Shown here: one piece after another, positions 1 through 11,119 of the stretch
Layout of the letters: every line of letters begins with the position of its first letter
Numbering within the stretch: position 1 is the first letter of the stretch
NCBI RefSeq assembly: GCF_029633865.1
Contig: NC_079213.1
Location: 112,665,464 to 112,729,463 of the forward strand
DNA: 64,000 nucleotides
Reading direction: 5' to 3'
From: Lampris incognitus
Lineage: Eukaryota > Chordata > Actinopteri > Lampriformes > Lampridae
Notes under the pieces: model-generated
What the model saw: only the letters and a program-made list of their open reading frames with translations
Database searches by the model: none
What the model was told of the DNA's origin: nothing
Position numbers and translations under genes: made by a program

Positions 1-3000
1 TGCAGCAGCATACAGCCCCTGTTGGACCTCTGGTCGGCTCCCCAGGTGGTACCTCGGTGCTGCAGCAGCATACAGTCTCTGTTGGACCTCTGGTCGGCTC
101 CCCAGGCGGTGGCTCGGTGCTACAGCAGCATACAGCCCCTGTTGGATCTCTGGTCGGCTCCCCAGGTGGTACCTCGGTGCTGCAGCAGCATACAGTCCTT
201 GTTAGACCTCTGGTCGGCTCCCCAGGTGGTACCTCGGTGCTGCAGCAGCATACAGTCCTTGTTAGACCTCTGGTCGGTTCCCCAGGCGGTACCTCGGTGC
301 TGCAGCAGCATACAGTCCCTGTTGGACCTCTGGTCGGCTCCCCAGGCGGTGGCTCGGTGCTGCAGCAGCATACAGCCCCTGTTGGACCTCTGGTCGGTTC
401 CCCAGGCGGTGGCTCAGTGCTGCAGCAGCATACAGTCCCTGTTGGACCTCTGGTCGGCTCCCCAGGTGGTGGCTCGGTGCTGCAGCAGCATACAGTCCCT
501 GTTGGACCTCTGGTCGGCTCCCCAGGCGGTGGCTCAGTGCTGCAGCAGTATACAGTCCCTGTTAGACCTCTGGTCGGCTCCCCAGGCGGTGGCTCGGTGC
601 AGCAGCATACAGCCCTTGTTAGACCTCTGGTCGGCTCCCCAGGTGGTGGCTCGGTGCAGCAGCAGCATACAGTCCCTGTTGGACCTCTGGTCGGTTCCCC
701 AGGTGGTACCTCGGTGCTGCAGCAGCATACAGTCCCTGTTGGACCTCTGGTCGGCTCCCCAGGTGGTACCTCGGTGCTGCAGCAGCATACAGTCCCTGTT
801 GGACCTCTGGTCGGCTCCCCAGGTGGTACCTCGGTGCTGCAGCAGCATACAGTCCCTGTTGGACCTCTGGTCGGCTCCCCAGGCGGTGGCTCGGTGCTGC
901 AGCAGTATACAGTCCCTGTTGGACCTCTGGTCGGCTCCCCAGGCGGTGGCTCGGTGCAGCAGCAGTATACAGTCCCTGTTGGACCTCTGGTCGGCTCCCC
1001 AGGCGGTGGCTTGGTGCAGCAGCAGTATACAGTCCCTGTTGGACCTCTGGTCGGCTCCCCAGGCGGTGGCTTGGTGCAGCAGCATACAGCCCTTGTTAGA
1101 CCTCTGGTCGGTTCCCCAGGCGGTGGCTCGGTGCAGCAGCAGCATACAGTCCCTGTTGGACCTCTGGTCGGCTCCCCAGGTGGTACCTCGGTGCAGCAGC
1201 AGCATACAGTCCCTGTTGGACCTGTGGTCGGTTCCCCAGGCGGTGGCTCGGTGCAGCAGCATACAGTCTCTGTTAGACCTCTGGTCGGCTCCCCAGGCTG
1301 TGGCTCGGTGCTGCAGCAGCATACAGTCCCTGTTGGACCTCTGGTCGGCTCCCCAGGTGGTGGCTCGGTGCAGCAGCATACAGTCCTTGTTAGACCTCTG
1401 GTCGGTTCCCCAGGTGGTGGCTCGGTGCAGCAGCATACAGTCCTTGTTAGACCTCTGGTCGGTTCCCCAGGTGGTGGCTCGGTGCAGCAGCAGCATACAG
1501 TCTCTGTTGGACCTCTGGTCAGCTCCCCAGGTGGTACCTCGGTGCTGCAGCAGCATACAGTCCCTGTTGGACCTCTGGTCGGCTCCCCAGGCGGTACCTC
1601 GGTGCTGCAGCAGCATACAGCCCCTGTTGGACCTCTGGTCGGTTCCCCAGGCGGTGGCTCGGTGCTGCAGCAGTATACAGTCCCTGTTGGACCTCTGGTC
1701 GGTTCCCCAGGCGGTGGCTCGGTGCAGCAGCATACAGCCCTTGTTAGACCTCTGGTCGGCTCCCCAGGTGGTACCTCGGTGCTGCAGCAGCATACAGTCC
1801 CTGTTGGACCTCTGGTCGGCTCCCCAGGCGGTGGCTCGGTGCTGCAGCAGCATACAGCCCCTGTTGGACCTCTGGTCGGCTCCCCAGGCGGTGGCTTGGT
1901 GCAGCAGCAGTATACAGTCCCTGTTGGACCTCTGGTCGGCTCCCCAGGCGGTGGCTTGGTGCAGCAGCATACAGCCCTTGTTAGACCTCTGATCGGTTCC
2001 CCAGGCGGTGGCTCGGTGCAGCAGCAGCATACAGTCCCTGTTGGACCTCTGGTCGGTTCCCCAGGCGGTGGCTCGGTGCAGCAGCATACAGTCTCTGTTA
2101 GACCTCTGGTCGGCTCCCCAGGTGGTACCTCAGTGCTACAGCAGCATACAGTCCCTGTTGGACCTCTGGTCGGCTCCCCAGGCGGTGGCTCGGTGCAGCA
2201 GCAGCATACAGTCCCTGTTGGACCTCTGGTCGGCTCCCCAGGTGGTACCTCAGTGCTACAGCAGCATACAGTCCCTGTTGGACCTCTGGTCGGCTCCCCA
2301 GGTGGTACCTCGGTGCAGCAGCAGCATACAGTCCCTGTTGGACCTCTGGTCGGCTCCCCAGGCGGTGGCTCGGTGCAGCAGCATACAGCCCCTGTTGGAC
2401 CTCTGGTCGGCTCCCCAGGCGGTGGCTTGGTGCAGCAGCAGTATACAGTCCCTGTTGGACCTCTGGTCGGCTCCCCAGGCGGTGGCTTGGTGCAGCAGCA
2501 TACAGCCCTTGTTAGACCTCTGGTCGGCTCCCCAGGCGGTGGCTTGGTGCAGCAGCATACAGCCCTTGTTAGACCTCTGATCGGTTCCCCAGGCGGTGGC
2601 TCGGTGCAGCAGCAGCATACAGTCCCTGTTGGACCTCTGGTCGGTTCCCCAGGCGGTGGCTCGGTGCAGCAGCATACAGTCTCTGTTAGACCTCTGGTCG
2701 GCTCCCCAGGTGGTACCTCAGTGCTACAGCAGCATACAGTCCCTGTTGGACCTCTGGTCGGCTCCCCAGGCGGTGGCTCGGTGCAGCAGCAGCATACAGT
2801 CCCTGTTGGACCTCTGGTCGGCTCCCCAGGTGGTACCTCAGTGCTACAGGAGCATACAGTCCCTGTTGGACCTCTGGTCGGCTCCCCAGGTGGTACCTCG
2901 GTGCAGCAGCAGCATACAGTCCCTGTTGGACCTCTGGTCGGCTCCCCAGGCGGTGGCTCGGTGCAGCAGCATACAGCCCCTGTTGGACCTCTGGTCGGCT

Positions 3001-3404
3001 CCACAGGCTGTGGCTCGGTGCAGCAGCATACAGCCCCTGTTGGACCTCTGGTCGGCTCCACAGGCGGTGGCTCGGTGCAGCAGCATACAGTCCCTGTTGG
3101 ACCTCTGGTCGGCTCCCCAGGCGGTGGCTCGGTGCAGCAGCATACAGCCCCTGTTGGACCTCTGGTCGGCTCCCCAGGCGGTGGCTCGGTGCAGCAGCAG
3201 CATACAGTCCCTGTTGGACCTCTGGTCGGCTCCCCAGGTGGTACCTCGGTGCTGCAGCAGCATACAGTCCCTGTTGGACCTCTGGTCGGCTCCCCAGGTG
3301 GTACCTCGGTGCTGCAGCAGCATACAGTCCCTGTTGGACCTCTGGTCGGCTCCCCAGGTGGTACCTCGGTGCTGCAGCAGTACACAGTCCCTGTTGGACC
3401 TCTG
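1..3404. repeat. 57/60-bp minisatellite array, open at left edge
   Basis: About 57 head-to-tail copies of a GC-rich unit reading roughly ctgttggacctctggtcggc, then a gtacc or gtggc variant, then a CAG-rich stretch ending in catacagtcc. Units are 60 or 57 bp because the CAG-rich segment varies by one triplet. The array starts outside the window and stops abruptly near 3404 where unique sequence begins. Since both unit lengths are multiples of three, long stop-free frames exist on both strands, including one frame open for over 3.3 kb. Those frames lack normal protein composition and a recognisable domain, so I read this as a tandem repeat, not a gene. Variant patterns such as ggtacctcg versus ggtggctcg recur in blocks, as expected from unequal exchange. 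Confidence 0.95.
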
Positions 3405-3843
3405 TAGACAGCCAGGCCGTGCTGGGCGTCATTTCATCATAACACCAAGGCAAAACGTGTGATGGTAAACAATGGGAACTTCACACTGTTCACCCAACAG
3501 GAAGACATGGGTGATGAGAATGTCTCTTGGCAGGGTTGGTGAGACGGCTTCTGTCTGTCTGCTGTCTGACTTACTGTCTGCTGGGGGAGAAACACCGCCA
3601 TGAAACCTGGTCCTAACATGTGTTGTCACCATTTAAGACGTTTTAAATGTCGAGTTCGGAATGACTGCCAGTCAGTGAGCAGGCATGATGGCATTCCGGG
3701 TTCCCATGCATCCTGGAAAACCTGGAAATTTATAGACTAGTTTTCCAGTCTTGGACGATGCCTGGAAAATGATGAAATTAATCAGCTGTCCTGGAAGTAT
3801 CAGTGTAGTCATGGGTAATTGGAGAGTTATGTTATAAAATCGT
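3405..3843. other. unique spacer, nothing recognised
   Basis: Non-repetitive sequence between the minisatellite and the first SINE. It includes short direct echoes of 'cctggaaa' between about 3712 and 3795. No convincing exon or known repeat was seen. The last ten bases are the left target-site duplication of the following SINE. Confidence 0.5.
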
Positions 3844-4325
3844 TTTTGTTTTGTTTTTTAATTTTCCCCCTTTTTTTCTCCCCAATTGTACTTGGCCAAT
3901 TACCCCACCCCCCGAGCCATCCCGGTCTCTGCTCCACCCCCACCCCCACCCCTCCCCTGCAGACTACCACATGCCTCCTCCAATACATGTGGGGTCGCCA
4001 GCTGCTTTTTTTCACCTGACAGTGAGGAGTTTCCCCAGGGGGAACTGGGGGGAATAGTGTGATCCTCCCATGTGCTACGTGCACATGGGAGGATCACACT
4101 ATTCCCCCCAGTTCCCCCTCCCCCCCCAACAGGCGCCCCGACCGGCCAGAGGAGGCGCTAGTGCAGCGACCAGGACACATACCCATATCTGGCTTCCCAC
4201 CCACAGACACGGCCAATTGTGTCTGTAGGGACGCCCGACCAAGCCGGAGGTAACACGGGGATTCGAACTGCCGAGCCCCGTGTTGGCAGGCGACGGACTA
4301 GACCGCCACGCCACCCGGACGCCCC
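3844..4325 (-). mobile_element. SINE-A copy 1 (tRNA-derived), with internal palindrome
   Basis: Minus-strand copy of the roughly 440-bp family called SINE-A here. Its head begins gggcgtccgggtggcgtgg and carries a tRNA-like B box (here a variant of ggttcgaatcc); its tail ends in ccaattggggagaaaa plus a purine run. Perfect 10-bp target-site duplications ataaaatcgt flank it at 3834-3843 and 4326-4335. It departs from other copies in having a perfect 38-bp-arm palindrome inside it. The family name is mine. Confidence 0.9.
4038..4118. repeat. perfect inverted repeat, 38-bp arms, 5-bp spacer
   Basis: Arms 4038-4075 and 4081-4118 are exact reverse complements around the spacer tacgt. Other SINE-A copies have only one of the two arms, so the second arm arose within this copy, probably by template switching or local inverted duplication. 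Confidence 0.95.
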
Positions 4326-4540
4326 ATAAAATCGTATTTTTAGCTGCTGAGACGACTCAGTGTGTTCAGTCCCACAGTCCGTTTCGAGACTGTCAGGACT
4401 CTCCCTGACGGTCAGGACTCAACAATACGAGCCTCTGTCAGCAGCACCTGGCATGTGGGGCCAAGCAGGAGTCATGGAAAAGCCCTGGAAAATTGTTGTT
4501 TCAATAGACTGGGAATCCTGTTTAATTTCCAGATACACAC

Positions 4541-4567
4541 CGCCGCTGCTGCTGCTGCTGCTGCTGG
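4541..4567. repeat. short (CTG)n run
   Basis: About seven CTG triplets in otherwise unremarkable sequence. No exon context was recognised. Confidence 0.8.
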
Positions 4568-4984
4568 CTGGAATCCAGTCCAGCCAGTTTTATTTGGATA
4601 GCCCATCATCACAAAGTACAAATGTGCCTCAGTGGGCTTTACAACAACACAACATGCTGTCCTTAGACCCTCACATAGGATAAGGAACAACTCCCTAAAA
4701 AAAACAAAAAACCCTTTAACAGGGAGAAACCTCAGGGAGAGCAACGGAGGAGGACCTCTCTCTCCCAAGACGGACAACGCGCAATGGATGTTGTGTTTAC
4801 ACAATTTGCACTATACAACACTGAAAGAGGAGAACACAATTATAATGGACTTAATAAAATGTATGAAGACTATGATGAGGAGGATGCCCAGCAGTGTCCA
4901 GATGCCACCGGCACAGCCCAGGACCCGGGCCACGCCACCACCATCACCATGTAAAAGAAAAAAAGTCACACATCTTAGTGAGAG

Positions 4985-5071
4985 AAGGACCTCGTCTCAT
5001 CTCATCTCGTCTCATCTCGTCTCATCTCATCTCGTCTCGTCTCGTCTCGTCTCGTCTCGTCTCGTCTCATC
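4985..5071. repeat. TCTCA/TCTCG pentanucleotide tandem repeat
   Basis: Tandem TCTCA and TCTCG units, equal to GATGA-type repeats on the minus strand. They sit at the 3' end of the minus-strand LINE fragment that follows. GATG-rich tails are described for the Rex3 group of RTE-type LINEs, so this is probably the element's own tail expanded into a microsatellite. Confidence 0.85.
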
Positions 5072-5680
5072 TCCACCCCCTTCTCCGGGGTCGGGTCGTG
5101 GTGGCAGCAAGCTAAGTAGGGCACTCCAGACGCCCCTCTCCCCAGCAACGCCCTCCAGCTCCTCCTGGTGGATCCCAAGATGTCCCCAGGCCAGATTGGA
5201 CATGTAGTCCCTCCAGCGAGTTCTGGGTCTCCCCCGGGGTCTTCTCTCAGTTGGACATGTCCGGTAGACCCCCAATGGAAGGCATCCTGATCAGATGCCC
5301 GAACCACGTCAACTGGCTCCATTCTACATGAAGGAGCAGTGGCTCTACTCCGAGCTCCCCCCGGATGTCTGAGCTCCTCCCCCTATCTGTAAGGCTGAGC
5401 CCAGACACCCTACGGAGGAAACTCCTTTCAGCAGCTTGTCTCCACCATCTCCCCCTTTTCAGCCACTACCCAAAGCTCATGACCATAGGTGAGGGTTGGG
5501 ATGAAGATTGGCTGGTAAATGCAGAGCTTTGCCTTCCGGCTCAGCTCCCTCTTCACCACGACGGTCCGGTACAACGTCCACATCACTGCTGATGCTGCAC
5601 CAATCCACCTGTCAATCTCCCGCTCCACCCTACCCTCACTCCTGAACAAGACCCCGAGATATGAGAGATATAACATTGAA
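5072..5680 (-). pseudogene. LINE reverse-transcriptase C-terminal relic, Rex3/RTE-like
   Basis: Read on the minus strand, conceptual fragments include YLGVLFRSEGRVEREIDR, LTYGHELWVV and, after frame breaks, RPRGRPRTRWRDYMSNLAW followed by LLPPRPDP. These are familiar from the end of the polymerase of an abundant fish non-LTR retrotransposon. The frame is broken by stops between the two parts, so it is dead. The minus-strand 3' end runs into a GATGA-type tail. Assignment to the Rex3/RTE group rests on the tail type and recalled motifs; 'non-LTR retrotransposon' is firmer than the subfamily. Confidence 0.8.
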
Positions 5681-6983
5681 ACAGGATAATAAAATTATAT
5701 GGACTTATAAGATATTTAAATGGAAAATGTGACGAGGGAGATGCCGAGTAGCGTCCACGTGGCGACCACCGTCGCCATAGAGACCTGGAGGGAGGACAGA
5801 CTACACATGCACACAGGGGGAGACTCACACGACACCGTTCACACACACAAGAGGAGAAAGGAGAAGATGTCCTTCAGAGAGAGAGAGAGAAAAGACGTGC
5901 GAGAGAAGACAGCCGTTGGCAATAGTCAATAATCTATATTCTATCATTTATAATCTATACGTGAAAACCTCACCGGCAGAAGAGGGCTTGGTAAACTCAA
6001 ACGAATCCTCAAAGCTCATCCCGTGTCATTCCAAGTGGGATCAGCAGGCTGTTCGCCCGGGGGCATTGCTGAGGGTGACGGGCGTGGTGAAAACTGCCAT
6101 ACTGTGGAGCGCTCGATCTCTATGGCTCGACATGTAGGCACAGTGGCCGTCCATCAAAACTGCCAGCTCTGTTTGACTTAGTGTCTGTGGCGGTGTGAGC
6201 GCAGGAGGTGCCTGGTCACGGACCACTTCAAAGCCGCCCCGCATGGCTTGGAGATGCAGAGGAGGAACCCTTTGTGCAAGCGACTAATTGTCAACGCATT
6301 TGCATAGAACGTGAATTGAAAATGTGGTCGCTCTGCCTGTCTCCATAATTGCTTTTTTGCATCGAGTCCCGTGAGACGGGACGAGTCCCTTTTTTTTTTT
6401 TTTTTTGCAATTTGCCGCCTGCCTGCCTGCCCTGAACCGTTTGGGTCGGAGCAGTGTGGAACCTGCAGCCAGTGCTGCAGGCAGGCAGGCAGGCAGGCGG
6501 TTTCTATTGTGTTGTGTGTTTACGGCTCATTTCTGCCCAATGCTACTGCTTTGCTGGGGTGAGGCTGCGGTGCAGTTCGAGGGGAGGAATTGTTTGAGAT
6601 TTGCATTGTGGGCCGATTGTTCTACTGTTAAAGATCTTTGATTAAAGACCAACTCTGGGTTGGGCCTGTCTTCCTAGGAAACGGCGCAGAATGGTGGGCC
6701 TTGTCTATAGGGGATTGAATGCAGGCCTCTTCTATTTTGGGAACGGTCTACGGCCTGGTGGCCGGTGACTCGGCTCAGAGCTCAGACATGGAGAACATTT
6801 GACATTCTATACTCGTATACCCGGTAATCGTATGCAAAACGTCTTGGACTCCCGGTAACAAGAAAAACCTTAATTCCCACGTCGCCAACATGTCAGCCAA
6901 CTAACGGCAAGGACAGACGGTGCCGCTGTTCCAGCTCACTGAAAACACTTGGTACTAACTAAGTGAATAATGTGTTTTTAAAT
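5681..6983. other. non-coding stretch with simple-repeat patches
   Basis: No gene recognised. It has a GA-rich patch near 5875-5895 and a poly-T run near 6390. A pair of CTGC/GCAG tetranucleotide runs near 6415-6432 and 6475-6500 are inverted relative to each other and could form a hairpin. Confidence 0.5.
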
Positions 6984-7316
6984 GCATGGTTAGAAGGTCC
7001 TGGGTTCGAGCCCCGGGGTAGTCCAACCTTGGGGGTCATCCCGGGTCGTCCTCTGGGTGCAGGTTGCATGTTCTCCCCGTGTCTGAGTGGGTTTCCTCCG
7101 GGGGCTCCGGTTTCCTCCCACAGTCCAAAGACATGTAGGTCAGGTGGATCAGCCATACTAGATTGTCCCTAGGTATGAATGTGTGTGTGTGGACCCTGTA
7201 TGATGGCCTGGCGGCCTGTCCAGGGTGTCTCCCTGGCACCCGCCCAATGACTGCTGGGACAGTCTCCAGCATCCCCGCGACCCTGAGAGCAAGACAAGCG
7301 GTTCAGATAATGGAGG
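6984..7316 (+). mobile_element. SINE-B copy 1, 5'-truncated
   Basis: Copy of a tRNA-derived family called SINE-B here. The full consensus begins ggcagcacggtggcgcag (A-box-like), continues through a B box gggttcgagcccc and a conserved tail with tttgcatgttctccccgtg, and ends in ataatggatggatgga. This copy lacks the first part of the tRNA head and starts near ggttagaaggtcctgggttc. Its tail abuts the next LINE fragment. Confidence 0.85.
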
Positions 7317-7329
7317 GGAATGGTTAGAA

Positions 7330-7992
7330 ATCTACATCCTCAACCCCGAGTTGCTGCCTAAAGTGAAGGAGTTCAAGTATCTCGCGGTCTTGTTCGCGAC
7401 TGAGGGTAGGGTGGAGCAGGAGATTGACAGGCGGATTGGTGCAGCATCAGCAGTATTGGGGGGATGTTGTAGCGGACCGTTGTGGTGAAGAGGGAGCTGA
7501 ACCGGAAGGTAAAGCTCTCCGTTTACCAGTCAGTCTTGGTCCCAACCCTCACCTATGGTCATGAGCTTTGGGTAGTGACTGAAAGGGTGAGATGGTGGAT
7601 ACAAGCGGCTGAAATGAGTTTCCTCCGTAGGGTGTCTGGGCTCAGCCTTAGAGATAGGGTGAGGAGCTGGGACATCCGGAGGGAGCTCGGAGTAGAGCCT
7701 CTGCTCCTTCCCATCGAAAGGAGCCAGCTGAGGTGGTTCGGGCATCTGATCAGGAGGCCTCCTAGGCGCCTTCCTTTGGAGGTTTTCTGGGCACGTCCAA
7801 CTGGGAGGAGACCCCGGGGTAGACCCAGAACTCGCTGGAGGGACTACATGTCCAATCTGGCCTGGGAACGCCTTGGGATCCCCCAAGGAGGAGCTGGGGG
7901 GGGGGGGGCGTTGCTGGGGAGAGGGAGGTCTGGAGGGCCCTACTTAGCTTAGCAAGCGGCTGATGATGAGATGAGAAGAGATGAGAAGAGAA
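7330..7992 (+). pseudogene. LINE reverse-transcriptase C-terminal relic, Rex3/RTE-like, plus copy
   Basis: Same family as the minus-strand relic near 5.1-5.7 kb. The conceptual product shows EGRVEQEIDRRIGAASAV, then in a second frame LTYGHELWVVTERV, MSFLRRVSGLSLRDRVRSW, SQLRWFGHLIRRPPRRLP and RPRGRPRTRWRDYMSNLAW. A frameshift near 7480 separates the parts, and a poly-G run near 7900 breaks the end. A GATGA/GATGAGAAGA tail closes it near 7992. Only the last third of the polymerase is present, as expected of a 5'-truncated LINE insertion. Confidence 0.85.
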
Positions 7993-10207
7993 AACCAAAT
8001 GAGGAGGAATGTTATAAAGTGCTCTTTATAAAAGTAATTGTAATTCCATTAAACCACAGAACAAGGTGATGGCGTGAGCAATGCGTGGACAGTTTTGTAA
8101 AGTGCAGGGCGTGGCAGCTATGCGTATGAGCATGTGGACAACGGCATAGTTCTGCACGGTAGTGCGCCCCGACAATGTCCCCAACGTTGTAAAGCATTGT
8201 CCTGTCTTCTTCCAGTGGGATTTTGAAGAGGCCAACACAATTTGGTGCAAACCAGCAGCAAAGCCAGGAAAAGGAGACGAGTTTCCGTTGCAAGAGTGGC
8301 CGAGAAACCCCGAACCCTTCGTCCCCTGCCCCGGCGGAAGGCCTGGCCTCCCAGAGAAGACGGCGAACGGCACACGGCCGAGTGGGCCCGGCTCTGTGCG
8401 CTGACGACGAGGGACATGTCTCGCTCTCGAGCTGGGTTGTGGGTCCTCTGCGCTCGGTACATGCAGTTGGGAGTGTAATAAGGTAATAAAAACTATAAAA
8501 AGATAAGCAGTCATCCGTCTTTTTCTACTGCACTATGTCATGCTGTCATCCGCTCATGTGAGGATTCATTTTCCCGTCACCTCACCTGACCCGTGTTATC
8601 GAAATGTCCACGTATCCGACGTTGACCCTTGCCGGGGCTTTTGTTTTCGTGACGGATTGAATGAGCGGGCCGTGGGTGTGCGATACAGCCTTGTCTCCAT
8701 CTTGTGATCCTCTTTGTCGGAGCATGGCGGTGAGTAGGGGTTCTGTCAGCGGTGCTCAGATGTCAGGGCAGACAGCTTTCCTGTAGTGACCACGAGCTGC
8801 CAATTCAACGGATGACACCGAAACCCCGTATCAGCCTGTTGACTAGAATCGAGCCCTCGATACATCAAATTCCAATAGCGATGTGAAACAAAGAACTGCC
8901 CCCCCCTAATAAAACAGTATCTCTCCCCAACTGCTTTGCCGGGTCATGGGGTCACGTGGGACATTTTGCTGGTCAGCGGGGTTGGGTTGGAAAAAGGCCC
9001 AACGCAGCAGATAAGGACTAGACTAGACGACCAGGGCTTGTCCGTCCCCTCCATCATCCTTTCAGCCGTCTGTCCTTCTGCCCGCGGTCTGTTTTTAAAG
9101 CTGTGTTGCCGGAGTCACAGACCGGCACATTTTTAACTGATGGGCGCTGAGGGAACTTCCCCGAGCTCTCTGCTCTTATCTGGCTATTGTACGATTATCA
9201 AAGTCTCCTCCCTGTTACATTTCCGAAGTCGGAGGGAGGAGACATGATCTGTCTGAGACAAATGACCGGGAATGCGAATAATGAGGGATAACAAAGTAAT
9301 GAAGTGCAAGGGGATTTATTGTCGAAAGACTCCTTTAGCACGTTGACGTGACTTGGTTGGGTAAATATTTTGGAAATCTAGGATTCAGTCATTGCCTCAC
9401 ACTTGGTCATGCATCTGATCAATGTTTTCGCGTGCCTATTTCAGTTTGCGTGGCACCAGCCGAGCTCGTGGGATTGGATGGTCCTCGAGGAAACGAGTTG
9501 ACACCACCGCTTGGGCAATTTTGGTCTAGTAGCGGAGAACAGCCGATGCTGACATCGTGCTATGTGTTGGACAGACCTGAAGTCTGAGACGTACAACTCT
9601 GCGAGGAAAACCATTCGTGACCTGAGCCAATATAGGTTTAGCTCGTGATGCAAGGAAAGGAAAGGATCATCAAACAGATCTTTAGATCAGTGTTACGTTT
9701 CTTTTTTCTGTGTACTGTTGATTATACACACCACACATTGTTATGCAACCATCTTGGAAACTGACCTTATTTCCCCCCCCCCACTTTTATTTCTTAATCC
9801 AGACAAGAAAAACGAGTACAGTCTTTGTAGTCTTCTGGTTGTGAGGAATGCTGCGTTTGCGTTGTGCTGCCTGTGGGTCGTGGGGGGGGGGGGGGGGGGC
9901 AGGCGCTGTGGTCTTATCCCTGTCCCTTCTGAGACTGGCTTTTCCCATTTAAATTGCTGGAATTCTGTTTGCACAAGTCACAGAGAGTAAGGATTAGGAC
10001 ATGTGAAGCAGCAGCAGCAGCCAGTAGGCCTTGTTGTTCTTGGCCCGTGCGTCACCGAGATCGCTCCACTGCAGAGGACTGTAGAAGATGCTGGATCCGC
10101 AAAGCCCTCTTGATGCGCCTGCACGGGATTTTGCTCACCTTGCAACTTGGGTATAGAGGAGGGGGGCAAGGGGGGGGGAGTGGGACATGGCAGTTTGCTT
10201 CCAATGC
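7993..10207. other. no gene recognised
   Basis: About 2.2 kb of mixed sequence without a domain I can name. Short open frames on both strands around 8.0-8.5 kb overlap one another and show no family resemblance. Poly-C and poly-G runs occur near 9772 and 9885. Confidence 0.5.
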
Positions 10208-10216
10208 GCGTCACCC

Positions 10217-10275
10217 TGTTTACACTTGGTTTTAAAATGCGTTTTGGGGGATCGGATCACAAGTGGCCAGCGAGA
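10217..10275 (+). repeat. half copy of a small inverted-terminal element
   Basis: The stretch starting gtttacacttggtttt and ending ggatcggatcacaagtgg matches, in reverse orientation, the element near 11.48-11.57 kb. A similar gtttacacctgg...gatcggatcacaagtgg sequence is, from memory, common in fish genomes as a MITE-like repeat. Confidence 0.6.
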
Positions 10276-10715
10276 CGCGTCGCCGTCTCCAAACGCGTCC
10301 TGCTGACAAGAGTAGCCGGCTGCAGGCAGTATCTTCTACTTCTTCTTTCCGTTTTGTGGCGGATCGCAGTCTTAAAAACAACACGAAGAAGACCAAGGTC
10401 CGGTTTACTGTCAACCGAGGAGGTCACGTGATGGTCCCGTCAACCGCGGAGGTGCCTCTTGCGGAGGTCCGCCATCTTGTCCGCAGCCAGATGCGGCGCC
10501 CCGCTGACCACGTGATCAGATTTCGTTACTGCCACGTCACTTCCGCTACAAGGTCAAAGCGCCTCAGTCAAGCGCCAGATTTGCCGACTCGCTGTGAAAA
10601 CGACAGCTGATGTTTGAAGACGTTTCCAGCACCAATATACATGTACGGGCTGTTCCAGCTGCTGGGTCTCATTGACCTCCACCACCATGCATGTACATAA
10701 AATATACTGTAACGT

Positions 10716-10846
10716 GCATGGATAAGTAGACACGCTGGCCGCTGGCTGGCGGGTCTGACCCTTTAGTCGAGCGGTTAGCGATGTCTCCTGCGGTGCGGGC
10801 GATACGGGTTCGCATCCCGGCCGCGGCAGTTCCTGTGGTTGCGTTG
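10716..10846 (+). repeat. tRNA-like unit related to the downstream LTR-like repeats
   Basis: It carries gggtctgaccctttagtcga followed by gcggttag (A-box-like) and gggttcgcatcccgg (B-box-like). The 5' half resembles the two 135-bp repeats just downstream, while the 3' half differs. It may be a diverged solo repeat of the same element or the tRNA-derived sequence from which that repeat was built. It is not called a tRNA gene because no cloverleaf with matched acceptor arms was seen. Confidence 0.5.
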
Positions 10847-10881
10847 TCCCCCGAATTCGCTACAATACGTTAAAAACACAG

Positions 10882-11016
10882 TGTAAACTACTAATAAGAC
10901 ACGTTAGCCCCCAGCTAACGGGTCTGACCCTTTAGCCGAGCGGTTAGTGACGTCGCCTTGTGGTGCAATACACCCCGTATCGAATCCCGCACCAGGCAAG
11001 AAAATAACCGCTTACA
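10882..11016 (+). repeat. 5' LTR-like repeat of the TRIM-like element
   Basis: 135 bp, with terminal dinucleotides TG and CA and a TGTAA/TTACA inverted terminus. Pol III-like A and B boxes lie about 45 bp apart inside it. Confidence 0.7.
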
Positions 11017-11035
11017 TTGGTGGCAGCGGTGGGAT
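11017..11035 (+). promoter_or_regulatory. primer-binding-site-like sequence, tRNA-Leu type
   Basis: TGGTGGCAGCGGTGGGAT follows the first LTR-like repeat by one base. Its complement ends in ...GCTGCCACCA, the 3' end expected for a vertebrate tRNA-Leu. The tRNA match is from memory and should be confirmed against a tRNA set. Confidence 0.6.
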
Positions 11036-11119
11036 CCGGAAGTGTGCAGATCCTCAGAAGTCTCTTCGGAGCGCGGGAATAACAAAGCGCGAGGGCGCGC
11101 TTCCGGGGAGGGTGACGAC

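Noticed and set aside
22..3407. Very long open frames (656 and 1116 codons, plus minus-strand frames) over the first 3.4 kb
   Set aside because: They are by-products of a tandem repeat whose unit is a multiple of three; several frames on both strands are open at once and no domain is recognisable.
8012..8514. Overlapping open frames on both strands near 8.0-8.5 kb
   Set aside because: Four or more mutually overlapping frames with no recognised domain; typical of GC-rich chance frames.
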